Shown here: positions 30,183-42,723 of the stretch, piece after piece
How positions within the stretch are numbered: position 1 is the first letter of the stretch
Layout: the number at the start of each line of letters is the position of its first letter
Source: Deinococcus aerophilus
GTDB lineage: Bacteria; Deinococcota; Deinococci; Deinococcales; Deinococcaceae
Direction: 5' to 3'
NCBI RefSeq assembly: GCF_014647075.1
Contig: NZ_BMOM01000005.1
Location: 62,001-126,000 of the forward strand
DNA length: 64,000 bases
Notes under the pieces: generated by a model
The model's input: only the letters and a program-made list of their open reading frames with translations
Told to the model about the DNA's origin: nothing
Databases searched by the model: none
Program-made: the position numbers and the translations under genes

Positions 30183-30297
30183 CCACGGTAACACGCCTGG
30201 AGGAAGCCCATGCCCGAGTGCCCCGACCGTCTCTGTTGCCCCCCATACCCCTGTCCCGCCGCGTGAACGCCGCGCGCTCTCCCCCGGAGGAACCCGA

Positions 30298-30987
30298 ATG
30301 CACTTTGAGACCCTAACCCTGTGGTGCGCGGATCTGCACGCCCAACACGCGTTTTATACCCAGACGCTCGGCCTGACCACCGTGCAGAGAATGCCAGGCC
30401 ACGTCACTTTCCAGGCGGGGCGAACCCGGCTGACCTTTCGCCACGCCGGGGAGGTGCAGGGCTTCTATCACCTGGCCTTCGACATTCCACGCAACCAGAT
30501 GGACAGCGCCGAGGCGTGGCTGCGGGTGCGGACACCGGTGCTGCATGATCCTCAGGGGAAGGCCCGCTTTCCACGCAGCGGAAGGTGGACCAGCGAGAGC
30601 GTGTATTTCGAGGACCCTGCCGGAAACATTCTGGAATTCGTGGCGCGGCACGACTTTCCCAGCGACCGCGCGGCCGCGTTCAGTTCCACCGGCCTCCTGC
30701 ATGTCAGCGAGCTGGGGGTGGTGGTGCCCGACGTGCCCGCGACCGTTCGCGATCTGGGCCAGCGCTTTGGACTCCTGCCGTTCAACGACTGCAGCGATAC
30801 GTTCTGTGCCGTGGGAGATCACCACGGCCTGCTGATCGTGGTCCGGGAAGGTCGGGGATGGGTTCCGGCCAGACGACCCGCCACGCCCGCACCGTTCGAG
30901 CTGACCTTCTCGGAAGCGGACAGCCGTCAGGTCCTGCGCCACTCTGACCTGCCGGTCCACGCGGGAGCCGGAAAGGTTCACGCATGA
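30298..30987 (+). CDS. VOC-family protein (two glyoxalase-type domains), SoxR target
   Basis: 229 residues with two VOC half-modules: MHFETLTLWCADLHAQHAFYTQTLGLTTVQ opens the first, with SVYFEDPAGNILEFVARH as its metal-site strand. LLHVSELGVVVPDVPATVRDLGQRFGLLPF opens the second. Such proteins are extradiol dioxygenases, glyoxalases or drug-binding resistance proteins. The start at 30298 has GGAGG 7 nt before ATG. Its position behind a SoxR promoter suggests detoxification of a redox-cycling compound or its products. The stop overlaps the next start (ATGA). Confidence 0.82.
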   Translation: MHFETLTLWCADLHAQHAFYTQTLGLTTVQRMPGHVTFQAGRTRLTFRHAGEVQGFYHLAFDIPRNQMDSAEAWLRVRTPVLHDPQGKARFPRSGRWTSESVYFEDPAGNILEFVARHDFPSDRAAAFSSTGLLHVSELGVVVPDVPATVRDLGQRFGLLPFNDCSDTFCAVGDHHGLLIVVREGRGWVPARRPATPAPFELTFSEADSRQVLRHSDLPVHAGAGKVHA

Positions 30988-31388
30988 CCCGGCCCCTCAG
31001 TGCCGCAACCCACCTGCGCCTGGCCCGCCCGAGCCTGGATCTGGAGGCCGCGCGGCGGTTTTATGTGGACGGCCTGGGCCTGGATCTGCTGCACCACAGC
31101 ACCGATGACGCCTTCGCCGCCCTGCTGATGATGGGCCTGCCGGGAGCGGCGTGGCATCTGGAACTGACCCGGCCCCACCTGCATCCGGTGGCCCCCACAC
31201 CCACTCCGGAAGATCTGCTGGTGCTGTACCTGGGGACCGTCCCCACGCCCGAATTGGTGGCCCGGCTGGAGGAACACGGCGGACGGCGTGTGGAGGCGGC
31301 CAATCCGTACTGGGACCGCTGGGGCGTCACCCTCGAGGACCCGGACGGCTACCGGCTGGTGTTGTGTCAGCGCGACTGGAGCCACTGA
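30984..31388 (+). CDS. VOC-family protein (glyoxalase/bleomycin-resistance type), SoxR target
   Basis: A 134-residue, single VOC domain: LRLARPSLDLEAARRFYVDGLGLDLLHHS opens it and GVTLEDPDGYRLVLCQRDW carries the terminal strand with the Glu-position of the metal site replaced by Val/Leu residues. Its substrate is unknown. It overlaps the previous VOC gene by 4 nt, so both are made together under SoxR. Confidence 0.82.
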   Translation: MTRPLSAATHLRLARPSLDLEAARRFYVDGLGLDLLHHSTDDAFAALLMMGLPGAAWHLELTRPHLHPVAPTPTPEDLLVLYLGTVPTPELVARLEEHGGRRVEAANPYWDRWGVTLEDPDGYRLVLCQRDWSH

Positions 31389-31399
31389 AGCCGGTGTGG

Positions 31400-31582
31400 T
31401 CAGCCCTCCGAGTTCTCGGTGGTGTCCTGCGCGTCGGGGTCGTGGGGAGGGTCGCCGTCTTCGGTCAGCGAACCGAGCAACACACTGGCAAAGCTGCGCT
31501 TCTCCGGTTGCGCGTCGTCAGAGACCGTCGGATCGTCGTCATGAATGCCCACCAGCGGTGAGGTGTCCTTGCGGTCGTCCAT
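31400..31582 (-). CDS. Small acidic hypothetical protein
   Basis: 60 residues (MDDRKDTSPLVGIHDDDPTVSDDAQPEKRSFASVLL...), strongly acidic and probably disordered. It converges on the VOC pair with 11 nt between stops. CATGCT lies 5 nt before ATG, a weak leaderless-type box. The call rests on composition and position only. Confidence 0.45.
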   Translation of the reverse strand: MDDRKDTSPLVGIHDDDPTVSDDAQPEKRSFASVLLGSLTEDGDPPHDPDAQDTTENSEG

Positions 31583-31701
31583 GCCCCAGCATGCTGCGCC
31601 CCACGCGCGGCAGGATATGAACCGGGTAAAGCGGACCTTGAGCCGGGAAGGTGGCCGGGTCTGTTTCTCCGGGGTTGCCGGGCAGCCGTTATGCTTGTCC
31701 C

Positions 31702-32079
31702 ATGAAAGAGATTGTCCAGACCCCCGACGCCCCCACCGCCATCGGTCCCTACAGCCAGGCGGTCATCTTCGGCAATCTGGTGGTCACCAGCGGACAGATT
31801 CCGCTGACGGCCAGCGGCGAACTGGTCGGGGGCGGCATCACCGAGCAGACCGAGCAGGTGCTCCACAACCTCCAGGCGGTGCTGCAGGCGGCGGGCACCG
31901 ACCTGGACCGGGTGGTCAAGACCACCGTCTTCCTGGCCGACATGAACGAATTTGCGGCCATGAATGCCGTGTACGAGCGCTTCTTCCCGGCGCCCTCCCC
32001 CGCCCGCAGCACCGTGCAGGTGGCGAGGCTGCCCCGCGACGTGCGGGTGGAGATCGAGGTGCTCGCCGAGCGGCACTGA
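31702..32079 (+). CDS. ridA: RidA-family enamine/imine deaminase
   Basis: 125 residues. RidA removes reactive enamines/imines released by PLP enzymes. MKEIVQTPDAPTAIGPYSQAVIFGNLVVTSGQIPL and ARSTVQVARLPRDVRVEIEVLA (with the substrate-binding Arg of the STVQVARLP motif) match the family. The start at 31702 has TATGCT (31690-31695) 6 nt upstream. Confidence 0.95.
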   Translation: MKEIVQTPDAPTAIGPYSQAVIFGNLVVTSGQIPLTASGELVGGGITEQTEQVLHNLQAVLQAAGTDLDRVVKTTVFLADMNEFAAMNAVYERFFPAPSPARSTVQVARLPRDVRVEIEVLAERH

Positions 32080-32214
32080 CCTTCCCTGGCCACAAGGTGT
32101 GCTCCGGCGCGGAGCAAAGGCGCAGAGCAAACCGGTGGCCTTTTCCTGTTCCCTCAATCGCCTTTGTGCCTCAGCCCCCGACGCCGCGCCCCCACACATG
32201 ACATTCTGCAGCGC

Positions 32215-33048
32215 ATGGTCGTCCTTCCGGTTCGTTTCGAGCGCAGCCCGCGCCTTCACCCGATGCTGAGCGAGGAAGTCCACGCGGTGGGCACGCGGGT
32301 GGTTGTGCAGGGCAAGCGTGGGCCGGAGGTCGCCACCGTGCGCGGCGAGGCGGGCGAGGCCAAGCAGAACGAGCGCTACGGCGCGGTGCTGCGCCGGGCC
32401 ACGCCCGAGGATCTGGAGCGCTGGGAAGAGTTGCACCGCACCGGCGAGGACCTCAAGTGGCTGCTGCGGGCGCGGGCGCGGGAACGCGGCCTGCCGGTCA
32501 AGCTGGTGGCCGTGGAGTTCACGCTGGACGAGAGCCTCGTGACGGTCAGCTACAGCGCCGACGAACGCATCGAGCTGACCGGCCTGATCGGTGAGGTCCG
32601 CGAACACACCCGCGCCCGCGTGAACTTTGCGGCCATCGGACCGCGTGAGCAGGCGCAGATGATCGGTGCGCTGGGCGCGTGTGGCCGCGAGAACTGCTCC
32701 AGCACGCACCTGCAGGACTTTGCCCCGGTCAGCATCCGCATGGCCCGTGACCAGCAGCTGCCCCTGAATCCGGAGAAGCTCTCGGGACCGTGCGGGCGCC
32801 TGCTGTGCTGCCTGCAGTTTGAACACACCCAGTACCAGGACCTGCTGCGTGATCTGCCGCGCAAGAACGCCAAGGTCTGCCACACCGGCAGCGGCGCGTG
32901 CGGCAAGGTCACCAAGCTGCACCCGCTGGCCGGCACGGTGGACGTGTACACCGATCAGGGCATGCTGCTGGGCGTGCCGGCCTCGGAACTGCGCCGCGCC
33001 TCCGAGACAGAGGCCAGAAGCGCCGACCATCGCAGCGCCGACGCCTGA
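32215..33048 (+). CDS. PSP1-domain protein, RicT/YaaT-like
   Basis: 277 residues. A central PSP1 domain ([50 protein letters not shown]) is followed by [15 protein letters not shown]. The cysteines CGRENC...CGRLLCC are the ligands that hold iron-sulfur clusters in the B. subtilis RicAFT complex. That complex affects RNase Y and mRNA maturation, but RicA and RicF are not seen here, so the role is uncertain. The start at 32215 (MVVLPVRF) was chosen over 32164; upstream sequence is low-complexity. Confidence 0.85.
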   Translation: MVVLPVRFERSPRLHPMLSEEVHAVGTRVVVQGKRGPEVATVRGEAGEAKQNERYGAVLRRATPEDLERWEELHRTGEDLKWLLRARARERGLPVKLVAVEFTLDESLVTVSYSADERIELTGLIGEVREHTRARVNFAAIGPREQAQMIGALGACGRENCSSTHLQDFAPVSIRMARDQQLPLNPEKLSGPCGRLLCCLQFEHTQYQDLLRDLPRKNAKVCHTGSGACGKVTKLHPLAGTVDVYTDQGMLLGVPASELRRASETEARSADHRSADA

Positions 33049-33131
33049 CCTTTACCCCCCTCCGGACCCCGGTCCAGTAAGCCGTTTCCACTACCGCCGC
33101 CGGCCCCGGCACGAACGCTAGACTCGCCGCC

Positions 33132-34847
33132 ATGACTGCACAACTTGAACGGGTGGAGCGCAAGCTGGACGTGCCGCGGCAGGCCGTGGACTGGGAGCAC
33201 TACGCGCCGCGTTACCAGCACCTTCTGGACACCCCGCTGACGGCGGCGGACGTGCCGGCGTGGCTGGCCGTGTGGAGCGCTGTGGACGCCGAGCTGGGCG
33301 AGACGGCGAACAAGCTCTCGACCTTCGCCGACCTGCACACCGATGACGGAGCCGCGCAGCAGCGGTACCAGACCTTTGTGGCGACCGTGATGCCGCCCGC
33401 CGCACGGACCGGGCAGGCGCTGACCGAGAAGTTGCTGGCGGTGCCGGACTACACGCCCGCCCCCGACTTTGCCCTGAACTATCGCCGGTTCCGCGACGCC
33501 GCCGCACTGTTCCGCGAGGCCAATGTGGAGCTGGGCGTGGTCCACGAGCAGCAGAAAAACCGCCACTCGGTGATCACCGGCAACCAGAAGGTCCGCCTGA
33601 ACGGCGAGGAGCTGACCATTCCCCAGGCCAAGCAGCGCCTGGACAGCCCCGACCGCGCAGAGCGGGAAGCCGCGTGGCACGCGCTGAGCGCGAGCAACAT
33701 GGCCGTGGCCTCCGAACTTGACGCGGTGATGCTTGACCTGATTGCCACCCGCCGCCAGCTGGCCCGCAACGCCGACGAGGCCGACTACCGCGCCCTCCGC
33801 TGGAAGCAGCTGGACCGGGTGGACTACACGCCCGCCGACTGCCGCGCCTTTCACGGGGCCGTAACGGCGGAGGTGGTCCCGCTGGCCTCACAGCTGGTGC
33901 AGGACACCGCCCGGGAACTGGGACTGGACCGCATGCGTCCGTGGGACTACAACCGCGGCCACCTGCCCGACCCCCAGGGCCGTGAGGCGCTGAAGCCCTT
34001 TACCACCGGCGAGCAACTGGAGGAACTGGCCCTGAAGGCTTTTGCAGGCGTGGACGCGGGACTGGCCGAACGGTTCAGCCAGATGCGCAGGGGCGGCCTG
34101 CTGGACCTGGAATCGCGCCCGGGCAAGATGTCGCACGCCTACTGCCAGTACTTTCCGGTGCGCAACGAACCCTTTGTGCTGATGAACGTGGTCGGCACGG
34201 CGGATGATCTGCGGGTGCTGTTCCACGAGGTCGGGCACGCCTTCCACGGCTTTTACAGCGGCGAGGCCCAGCCGCTGGTGTGGAACCGCTGGAGCCCCAT
34301 CGAATTCGTCGAGATTCCCAGTATGGGCATGGAATTCCTGACCCTCGACCACCTCAGCCACGTGTTCGACGACGAGGCGCTCGCGCGCTACCGGTACAAC
34401 CAGCTGCGGGGCGTGATCTTCTTCCTGCCGTGGGCCGCCCAGATGGACGCCTTTCAGCACTGGCTGTACGCCGAGGCCCCCGAGGACGTGCAGATTGCCG
34501 ATCTGGACACCAAGTGGCTGGAACTCGACCGGACCTTCCATCCGTTTGTCGACTGGACCGGGCTGGACGAGACGCAACGGGCCCGGGGCTGGCAGTACTA
34601 CCACATCTTCCAGGTGCCCTTTTACTACATCGAATACGCTATGTGCTACCTCGCGGCGGTCGGCATCTGGCGGGAGGCCCGCAATGACGCGGCGGGCGCT
34701 CTGGAACGCTACCGCGACGCCCTGCGCCTGGGCAATACCGTCAGCGTGCCCGAGCTGTACCGCGCCGCCGGGGTGGAATTCCGCTTCGACCGCGGGTACA
34801 TCCAGGGCCTGATGACCTTCCTGAAAGAGCAGCTCGCCGGGGCGTAA
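33132..34847 (+). CDS. pepF: M3-family oligoendopeptidase (PepF)
   Basis: A 571-residue cytoplasmic zinc peptidase. The active-site motif H365-E-V-G-H369 in [17 protein letters not shown] is intact. The downstream [19 protein letters not shown] has the third Zn ligand Glu. The C-terminal [28 protein letters not shown] segment is typical. It breaks down oligopeptides. TAGACT (33119-33124) lies 7 nt before ATG. An intrinsic terminator follows. Confidence 0.92.
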   Translation: MTAQLERVERKLDVPRQAVDWEHYAPRYQHLLDTPLTAADVPAWLAVWSAVDAELGETANKLSTFADLHTDDGAAQQRYQTFVATVMPPAARTGQALTEKLLAVPDYTPAPDFALNYRRFRDAAALFREANVELGVVHEQQKNRHSVITGNQKVRLNGEELTIPQAKQRLDSPDRAEREAAWHALSASNMAVASELDAVMLDLIATRRQLARNADEADYRALRWKQLDRVDYTPADCRAFHGAVTAEVVPLASQLVQDTARELGLDRMRPWDYNRGHLPDPQGREALKPFTTGEQLEELALKAFAGVDAGLAERFSQMRRGGLLDLESRPGKMSHAYCQYFPVRNEPFVLMNVVGTADDLRVLFHEVGHAFHGFYSGEAQPLVWNRWSPIEFVEIPSMGMEFLTLDHLSHVFDDEALARYRYNQLRGVIFFLPWAAQMDAFQHWLYAEAPEDVQIADLDTKWLELDRTFHPFVDWTGLDETQRARGWQYYHIFQVPFYYIEYAMCYLAAVGIWREARNDAAGALERYRDALRLGNTVSVPELYRAAGVEFRFDRGYIQGLMTFLKEQLAGA

Positions 34848-34872
34848 CTGGCCGGCGCCCCCGTCCTTTCTG

Positions 34873-34897
34873 ACCCTCTCCCCGGAGAGGGTTTTTT
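34873..34897 (+). terminator. Intrinsic terminator of pepF
   Basis: An 8-bp stem (34873-34880 with 34885-34892) with a 4-nt loop, followed by TTTTTT. It lies 26 nt after the pepF stop. Confidence 0.93.
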
Positions 34898-35071
34898 CTG
34901 GCCTGGAGAACTGCAGGCGGCCACCGCACCGGACCCGCCCGAACCCCACCGCGTGTGACCGGCGTACACCGAAGCGAACACACGCACGCCGCTCCGCCAC
35001 CCGGGCAGCGCAGTCCGCCGATCGGCCATTCGGCCCATGCACTCCTGAGCCCCGCCCCGCACACTGGGAAC
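34898..35071. other. Intergenic stretch before the double GNAT gene
   Basis: About 170 nt of high-GC sequence with no supported gene; CACACT 6 nt before ATG 35072 is the only promoter-like box. Confidence 0.4.
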
Positions 35072-36085
35072 ATGACTGTGTCCGAGAGAACCGTTGCCGT
35101 ATTGCCCTTTGATCCGGTCCACGCTCCGCCCGAACAGCGGCGGGCGGTGGGACAGCTGCGCGCCGACAGCGCCGCCCATGACTGTCCCGAGGACCCGCTC
35201 CATAACCCGGACCAGGCGGCTCTGGAGCTGACCCTGCTGTTGCCCGACGAACGCGCCGAGTACTTCGTGGTGTGGGAGGGAGAGCGGGCCGTGGGGCTGG
35301 GCGGCCTGTCCTACGACCTGCAGCAGAACACCCACCTCGCGCAGGTCCGGCTGGTCGTCCATCCCCAGTTTCGCCGCCGGGGCCTGGGCCGCGCCCTGAC
35401 CCGCGCGCTGGAGGCTGCGGCGCGGCGCCTGGAACGGCCCACCCTGACGTTTGCCACCACCAGCCTGAACCCGGCCGGCGAGGCGTATGCCCGCGTGCTG
35501 GGGGCCCAGGCCGCGCTCACCCTGCGCCAGACCCGGCTGGACCTCGCCGGAATTCCGCAGGAGCTGCGGCGCGCGTGGCAGGCGCGGCCCGAGAACGATC
35601 CGTACCGCCTGCACGCCTGGGACGGCCCGGTTCCCGAGGGATTTCTGGAGCGCATGGCCGACGTGATGATGGTGATGAACACGGCCCCCAGAGGGGACCT
35701 CGACATGAACGACTGGCGCATCACGCCCGAGATGATCCGCGCGTGGGAGGCCAACCTGAACGGAAGCGGCGAGGTGCGGCATCTCCTGGTGCTGGAAGAC
35801 ACCCGCAGCGGCGAGCTGATGGGCTACAGCGAGGTGTTCTGGAGCCCCGAGCGCGCCTCCATCGTTCACCAGGGAGCCACCGCCGTGCGCCCACAGGCCC
35901 GCGGCCAGGGCCTGGGCAAGTGGCTCAAGGCCGCCATGCTCGACCGGGTGGAGGCGGACTGCCCCGGCGCCCGGGAAATCCGCACCGGCAACGCCGAACA
36001 GAACGCCGCCATGCGCGGCATCAACGCGGCGCTGGGCTTCGCGCCGTTCATCACCATCACCGAGTGGCAGTTGCGGTTGCAGTAG
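35072..36085 (+). CDS. Double GNAT-domain N-acetyltransferase
   Basis: 337 residues. Two GNAT acetyltransferase domains in one chain: the first has [28 protein letters not shown] (acetyl-CoA motif RxxGxG/A, about 88-115), the second [32 protein letters not shown] (about 265-295). The second half also resembles mycothiol-synthase-type acyltransferases, but the substrate is unknown. The start at 35072 has CACACT 6 nt upstream. Confidence 0.85.
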   Translation: MTVSERTVAVLPFDPVHAPPEQRRAVGQLRADSAAHDCPEDPLHNPDQAALELTLLLPDERAEYFVVWEGERAVGLGGLSYDLQQNTHLAQVRLVVHPQFRRRGLGRALTRALEAAARRLERPTLTFATTSLNPAGEAYARVLGAQAALTLRQTRLDLAGIPQELRRAWQARPENDPYRLHAWDGPVPEGFLERMADVMMVMNTAPRGDLDMNDWRITPEMIRAWEANLNGSGEVRHLLVLEDTRSGELMGYSEVFWSPERASIVHQGATAVRPQARGQGLGKWLKAAMLDRVEADCPGAREIRTGNAEQNAAMRGINAALGFAPFITITEWQLRLQ

Positions 36086-36136
36086 TCGCCCTGGTCGCCC
36101 GGCCGGTGTTCGGCATGCGCCCGGTCCTGCGGGCCT

Positions 36137-37383
<1,247 letters not shown>

Positions 37384-37387
<4 letters not shown>

Positions 37388-37902
37388 GGGGAACGCTCCT
37401 GGCGCGCAGCGTGCGCGACGGTCTGAAGGGACTGGGTCAGCTGGGAAGCGCTCGCCGGGGACAGGCCGGCCAGGGACGGACCCGTCACCGCGCGGACGGT
37501 CTGCAGCGCCGCCGCCCAGCGGTCGCGGCCCGCCGGGGTGATGCGAACGGTGACGCCACGGGCATCGGTTCCGCCGCGCTCGCGCGTGACCGCTCCCAGT
37601 CCGTCGAGCGCCGCGAGCGTCCGACTGACCTCATAGCGCGCAATGCCGAGATGACGCGCCAGCTCTGCCGGCTGCTGCGGTCCCGTCTGCAGGTAGGACA
37701 GCGCGATGAAGCCGCGCAGATCCAGGGCGTGCCTCGCCTCCAGTTGCGCCGCTCCGGCAGCCACGAGGGCCTGCCAGGTGTCCCACAGGGCCGTCAGAAA
37801 CTGCACCTCGGGAGAGTGCAGGTCTGGTGTGGGCGCCTGCGCCATGCCCATGGACCCTTCGTTCAGACTCATAACGGCATGATGGCGCTTTGGCTCAGTC
37901 AT
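37384..37902 (-). CDS. MarR-family transcriptional regulator
   Basis: About 172 residues if started at ATG 37902. Winged-helix core: [54 protein letters not shown]. The wing [10 protein letters not shown] is typical. A shorter start at 37872 is also possible; neither has a Shine-Dalgarno. The palindrome ATTGCAA-A-TTGCAAT at 37901-37915 overlaps the 37902 start and lies just past a TAAAGT box (37917-37922), so autorepression is likely. P450 follows in the same operon. Confidence 0.85.
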
Positions 37903-37915
37903 TGCAAATTGCAAT
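37901..37915 (-). promoter_or_regulatory. Palindromic operator of the marR-P450 operon
   Basis: ATTGCAA-A-TTGCAAT, 7-bp arms around one central base, positioned over the likely transcription start just after TAAAGT (37917-37922). MarR repressors commonly bind such sites to block their own operon. It also lies about 50 bp upstream of ppx, on the other strand. Confidence 0.7.
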
Positions 37916-37965
37916 CACTTTATTCGGGCTCATGTTCTCCGCCATGTCCCTGTTAGCCTGCCCGC

Positions 37966-39474
37966 ATGAGGATCGCCGTTGCGGACGTGGGGACCAACTC
38001 CAGCCACCTGCTGATCGCCGAGGCGCTGCCCGGAAAGCGGGGCGGCTACCACGTCCTCGACACCCTCAAAGACCGCACGCGGCTGGGCGAGTGTCTGGAC
38101 GCGGCGGGGGCCCTGACGCCCGAGGGCGAGGACCGGCTCGCCTCGGCGCTGACGGCGTTTCAGGAACTGGCGCGCTCGGCGGGCGTCGCCGAGGTGCAGG
38201 TGTATGCCACCAGCGCGCTGCGCGAGGCCTCCAACGGCGCGCAGGTTGCGGCGCGGATGCTCGCGCGCACCGGCATCTACCCCGCAGTGATCAGTGGGGA
38301 GCGAGAGGGCGAGCTGACGTACCACGGCGCGGCCCACAGCGTGGAACTGGGCGAGGACAACGTGCTGCTGGACCTGGGCGGCGGCAGCCTGGAAGTGGTG
38401 CGCGGCGACCGGCACGGCCCGCGCGACATCCTCAGCCTGCCGCTGGGCAGCATCCGCATGACCCGGGCGCACCTACCGTCGGCGTCGCCGGGCCGGCGCG
38501 AACTCGCTGCGCTGCGTGGGGCCGTGAGGGACGCGCTGGCCCCCCACGCCGGGCGCTTTGCGGTGGGGCCGCAGACCCGGGTGATTCTCTCCAGCGGCAC
38601 CGCCGAGGCGGCGGCCAGGGCGCTGAGCGCCGGGGGCGCCGAGGTGGGCAGCGTGAACGGCGTGGGTTTCACGCTGCCCGACCTGGGCGAATTGCTGGAA
38701 CGGGTGCGGTCCCTGCGGCCCGCCGCCCGCGCCCGACTTCCGGGGCTGGAGCGCCGCGCCGATACCATCGTGGGGGGGCTGGCCGTGCTGCACACGGCGC
38801 TGGAACTGCTGGGGGCCCAGGCGGTGACAGTCAGCGAGGGCGCGCTGCGCGAGGGTATGCTGATCGAGGAACTCACGCGCCTGCAGGCGTATGTCGGCGG
38901 CCTCAGTGCCCGGCAGCGCAGCGTGTTCACCGTGGCCGAACGCTTCGGGGCCAACCTCGCGCATGCGCGGCAGGTCGTGGCCCTGTCGTGCGGACTGCTC
39001 GACGCCCTAAGCGCCGCCGGCGAGGACTTTCCCGGAGAGGCCCGCAGCCTGCTGACCACCGCCGCCACCCTGCACGAGGTCGGCCAGATCGTGTCGCAGA
39101 GCGCGCACCACAAGCACAGCGCCTACCTGATCCGTCACGCGGGCCTGCGCGGTTTCGGCCCGCGCGAGATCGAGCTGATCGCCGTTGTGGCCCGCTACCA
39201 CCGCAAGAGCGTGCCCCGGCCCTCGCACCCCGAGTTCATGGCGCTGCCGGCCACCGACCGCCGCCTCGCCTCGCGGCTGGCAGGTGTGCTGCGGGTCGCC
39301 GACGGGCTGGACCGCTCGCACGCGGGCAACACCCGGCTGTCCGGGTTGACGCGCCGCGGCGAAGAGTGGCGGCTGCAGCTCACCGGCGCGACCCCGCTGG
39401 ATCTGGCCGGCGCCCGCGACAAGGCCGACCTGTGGACCAGGGAATTCGGGCCGCTGGTCCTCAGGGAGGGGTAA
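37966..39474 (+). CDS. ppx: Ppx/GppA-family exopolyphosphatase
   Basis: 502 residues. The acetate/sugar-kinase-like ATPase fold begins RIAVADVGTNSSHLLIAE, with DLGGGSLEVV as the second phosphate loop and YATSALREASN. The C-terminal about 180 residues are an HD-type helical domain (LTTAATLHEVGQIVSQSAHHKHSAYLIRH...IAVVARYHRKSVP). It removes phosphate from polyphosphate and/or pppGpp. TAGCCT (37954-37959) lies 6 nt before ATG. A GGAGGGG/CCCCTCC hairpin (39465-39484) covers its stop codon. Confidence 0.9.
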   Translation: MRIAVADVGTNSSHLLIAEALPGKRGGYHVLDTLKDRTRLGECLDAAGALTPEGEDRLASALTAFQELARSAGVAEVQVYATSALREASNGAQVAARMLARTGIYPAVISGEREGELTYHGAAHSVELGEDNVLLDLGGGSLEVVRGDRHGPRDILSLPLGSIRMTRAHLPSASPGRRELAALRGAVRDALAPHAGRFAVGPQTRVILSSGTAEAAARALSAGGAEVGSVNGVGFTLPDLGELLERVRSLRPAARARLPGLERRADTIVGGLAVLHTALELLGAQAVTVSEGALREGMLIEELTRLQAYVGGLSARQRSVFTVAERFGANLAHARQVVALSCGLLDALSAAGEDFPGEARSLLTTAATLHEVGQIVSQSAHHKHSAYLIRHAGLRGFGPREIELIAVVARYHRKSVPRPSHPEFMALPATDRRLASRLAGVLRVADGLDRSHAGNTRLSGLTRRGEEWRLQLTGATPLDLAGARDKADLWTREFGPLVLREG

Positions 39475-39517
39475 GCGCCCCTCCGGCACCTACCCTCCCC
39501 TGTTTCCCGGCCCCGGT

Positions 39518-40603
<1,086 letters not shown>

Positions 40604-40671
40604 GTTCCTACCATAGGCGTCTTGCGGGCGGCGAACGTCCCCGAACGAGCGGTCAGGTGGGGGAGCGGGCC

Positions 40672-40683
40672 GTGACAAGTCAC
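40672..40683. promoter_or_regulatory. Inverted repeat in a divergent promoter region
   Basis: GTGAC-AA-GTCAC between the siroheme-decarboxylase-like gene and the RAM gene. Twelve bases with perfect 5-bp arms. It could be an operator, but such short repeats arise by chance. Confidence 0.3.
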
Positions 40684-40707
40684 AATGTCCCGTATGGAGA
40701 ACCCCCA

Positions 40708-41010
40708 ATGGTAACGGCCATCGTGATGGTGCAGGCGGACCGCTCGCGCGTGCAGGAAACTGCCGAGGCCCTGGCCGGCATTCCCAGCGTGCGCGAGGTG
40801 TACAGCGTCACCGGCGAGTGGGACATCGTGGCGATCCTCAAGCTCGCCGAATACGACCAGCTCGACAACGTGGTCACCGGGCACCTGCGCAAGGTCGAGG
40901 GCATCCTGCGCACCCAGACCATGCTCGCCTTCCGCACCTACAACGAGGCACTGCTCGACCAGGGCTTCGGCGTGGGCCTGGACGAGGGGCGCAGCGACGG
41001 CCCCGGCTGA
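40708..41010 (+). CDS. Stand-alone Lrp/AsnC ligand-binding (RAM) domain protein
   Basis: 100 residues, MVTAIVMVQADRSRVQETAEALAGIPSVREVYSVTGEWDIVAILKLAEYDQLDNVVTGHLRKVEGILRTQTMLAF. It is a complete RAM fold with no DNA-binding domain. Such proteins usually sense small molecules or oligomerise. The start has GGAGA 7 nt upstream, and CACAAT lies about 20 nt before it. Confidence 0.85.
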   Translation: MVTAIVMVQADRSRVQETAEALAGIPSVREVYSVTGEWDIVAILKLAEYDQLDNVVTGHLRKVEGILRTQTMLAFRTYNEALLDQGFGVGLDEGRSDGPG

Positions 41011-41090
41011 GCGCCCGGTGCCATGTCCCGCATCACTGAATGCCCCCCGTCCGTGCTGACGGACGCGGCGGCCCCGCGCTAGGCTGAGGC

Positions 41091-42269
41091 ATGACGGCAA
41101 TTCAGGAGAGGATGGAGACGCTGCGGGACCAGCTGGTGGCGTGGCGGCGGCACCTGCACATGAATCCGGAGGTGGGCTTTCACGAGCACGAGACGTCCGC
41201 CTACATCGAGGCCGAACTCAGGAAAATGCCGGGCCTGAGCGTCACGCGCCCCACCGAGACCAGCGTGCTCGCCGTCCTGAAAGGCGGCCAGCCGGGACGC
41301 ACCCTGCTGCTGCGCGCCGATATTGACGCGCTGCCCATCACCGAGGAGAACACCTTCGAGTTCGCCTCGAAAAATCCGGGCGTGATGCACGCCTGCGGGC
41401 ACGACGGCCACACCGCCATTTTGCTGGGTGTGGCCAAACTGCTCTCCGACCATCCGGGCGACGTGCCCGGCGAGGTCCGCATGATCTTCCAGCACGCCGA
41501 GGAGATCGGGCCCGGCGGCGCAGAGGAACTGGTCATGCAGACCGGCCTGATGGACGGAGTGGACCTCGTGACCGGGCTGCACCTGAACAGCCAGCTCCCC
41601 GCCGGCATGGTGGCGGTCAAGCCGGGGCCGTTCATGGCCGCGCCCGACATGCTTGAACTCACCATCCAGGGCCGGGGCGGGCACGGCGCACACCCGGAAG
41701 AGGCCATTGATCCCATCGCGGTGGGCGCACAGGTGGTTACCAACCTGCAGCACATCGTCAGCCGGGGGGTCGCCGCCCTGGACCCGCTGGTGATCAGCAT
41801 CACGTCGTTCCACAGCGGCACGACCCACAACGTGATTCCCGACCGTGCCGAGATGATGGGCACGGTGCGGACCTTCGACGCCGGGCTGCGCCAGCGTGCG
41901 CCGCAGCTGATCGAGCGCGTGGTCAAGGGCGTGTGCGACGCCCACGGCGCGACCTACGAGCTGAAGTACGAATTCGGCTACCGCGCCCTGATCAACACCG
42001 ATTGGGTGGCGCAGCAGCTCAAGGACATCGCGCTGGAAACCGTGGGTCCCGAACACTTCCGCGACGCCAGCCCCACCATGGGCGGCGAGGACTTCAGCGC
42101 GTACCTGCAAAAGGCTCCCGGAGCGTACTTCAACGTCGGCTCGGGCAGCGACGAGCACGACAGCCGCTGGCCGCACCACCACCCGCGCTTCACCATCGAC
42201 GAGGCCAGCCTGGAAACCGGCGTGCGCATGCTGCACGCCGCCGCGCTGCGCCTGAGCCTGCCGGAATAA
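41091..42269 (+). CDS. M20-family amidohydrolase (N-acyl amino acid/carboxypeptidase type)
   Basis: A 392-residue zinc hydrolase. [42 protein letters not shown] and [16 protein letters not shown] are the metal-binding segments. [25 protein letters not shown] carries the dimerisation-domain/active-site end. It removes acyl groups from amino acids or peptides. TAGGCT (41080-41085) lies 5 nt before ATG. Its stop is 1 nt before the SufU start. Confidence 0.92.
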   Translation: MTAIQERMETLRDQLVAWRRHLHMNPEVGFHEHETSAYIEAELRKMPGLSVTRPTETSVLAVLKGGQPGRTLLLRADIDALPITEENTFEFASKNPGVMHACGHDGHTAILLGVAKLLSDHPGDVPGEVRMIFQHAEEIGPGGAEELVMQTGLMDGVDLVTGLHLNSQLPAGMVAVKPGPFMAAPDMLELTIQGRGGHGAHPEEAIDPIAVGAQVVTNLQHIVSRGVAALDPLVISITSFHSGTTHNVIPDRAEMMGTVRTFDAGLRQRAPQLIERVVKGVCDAHGATYELKYEFGYRALINTDWVAQQLKDIALETVGPEHFRDASPTMGGEDFSAYLQKAPGAYFNVGSGSDEHDSRWPHHHPRFTIDEASLETGVRMLHAAALRLSLPE

Positions 42270-42270
42270 C

Positions 42271-42723
42271 GTGCTGCCCGAGGCGCTGGCCCGGCAGATC
42301 ATCGAGGACCACCGGCGGCGACCCCGTCACACCGGGGAGTTGCCGGGAGTGCCGGGGATGTCCCGCGAGAACCCCGGTTGCGGCGACACCGTGACCGTCT
42401 GGGCCGAGGTGCGCGGAGGGCATCTGGCCGCCCTGCACTTTAGCGGACGCGGCTGTGCCATCAGTCAGTCGGCGGCGAGCCTGATGACCGTGGCCCTGCA
42501 CGGCCAGCCGCTGGAGCGGGCACGTGAGGTGGCCGCCGCCTACCGCCGCACGATCCTGGGCGAGGCCGAGCCCGACCCGGCCCTGGGTGACCTGCTCGCC
42601 CTGGCCGGGGTCAGCCGGCTGCACGCCCGGCGCAGGTGTGCGCTGCTCGCCTGGGACGCTCTGGAGGACGCGCTGAATCAGACTTCTTCTCAGCCTCAGG
42701 AGCCGGACGCCGAGCGTTCCTGA
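42271..42723 (+). CDS. sufU: SufU-type Fe-S cluster assembly protein
   Basis: 150 residues. The three conserved cysteines are in [25 protein letters not shown] and [12 protein letters not shown], with the Asp after the first Cys, the pattern of zinc-binding SufU that accepts sulfur from SufS. The GTG start lies 1 nt after the amidohydrolase stop. Its 3' end overlaps the opposite-strand diguanylate cyclase gene by 28 nt. Other suf genes are not in the window. Confidence 0.93.
   Translation: MLPEALARQIIEDHRRRPRHTGELPGVPGMSRENPGCGDTVTVWAEVRGGHLAALHFSGRGCAISQSAASLMTVALHGQPLERAREVAAAYRRTILGEAEPDPALGDLLALAGVSRLHARRRCALLAWDALEDALNQTSSQPQEPDAERS

Noticed and set aside
31465..33030. 521-codon minus-strand open frame
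   Set aside because: Shadow of ridA and the RicT-like gene; low-complexity product.
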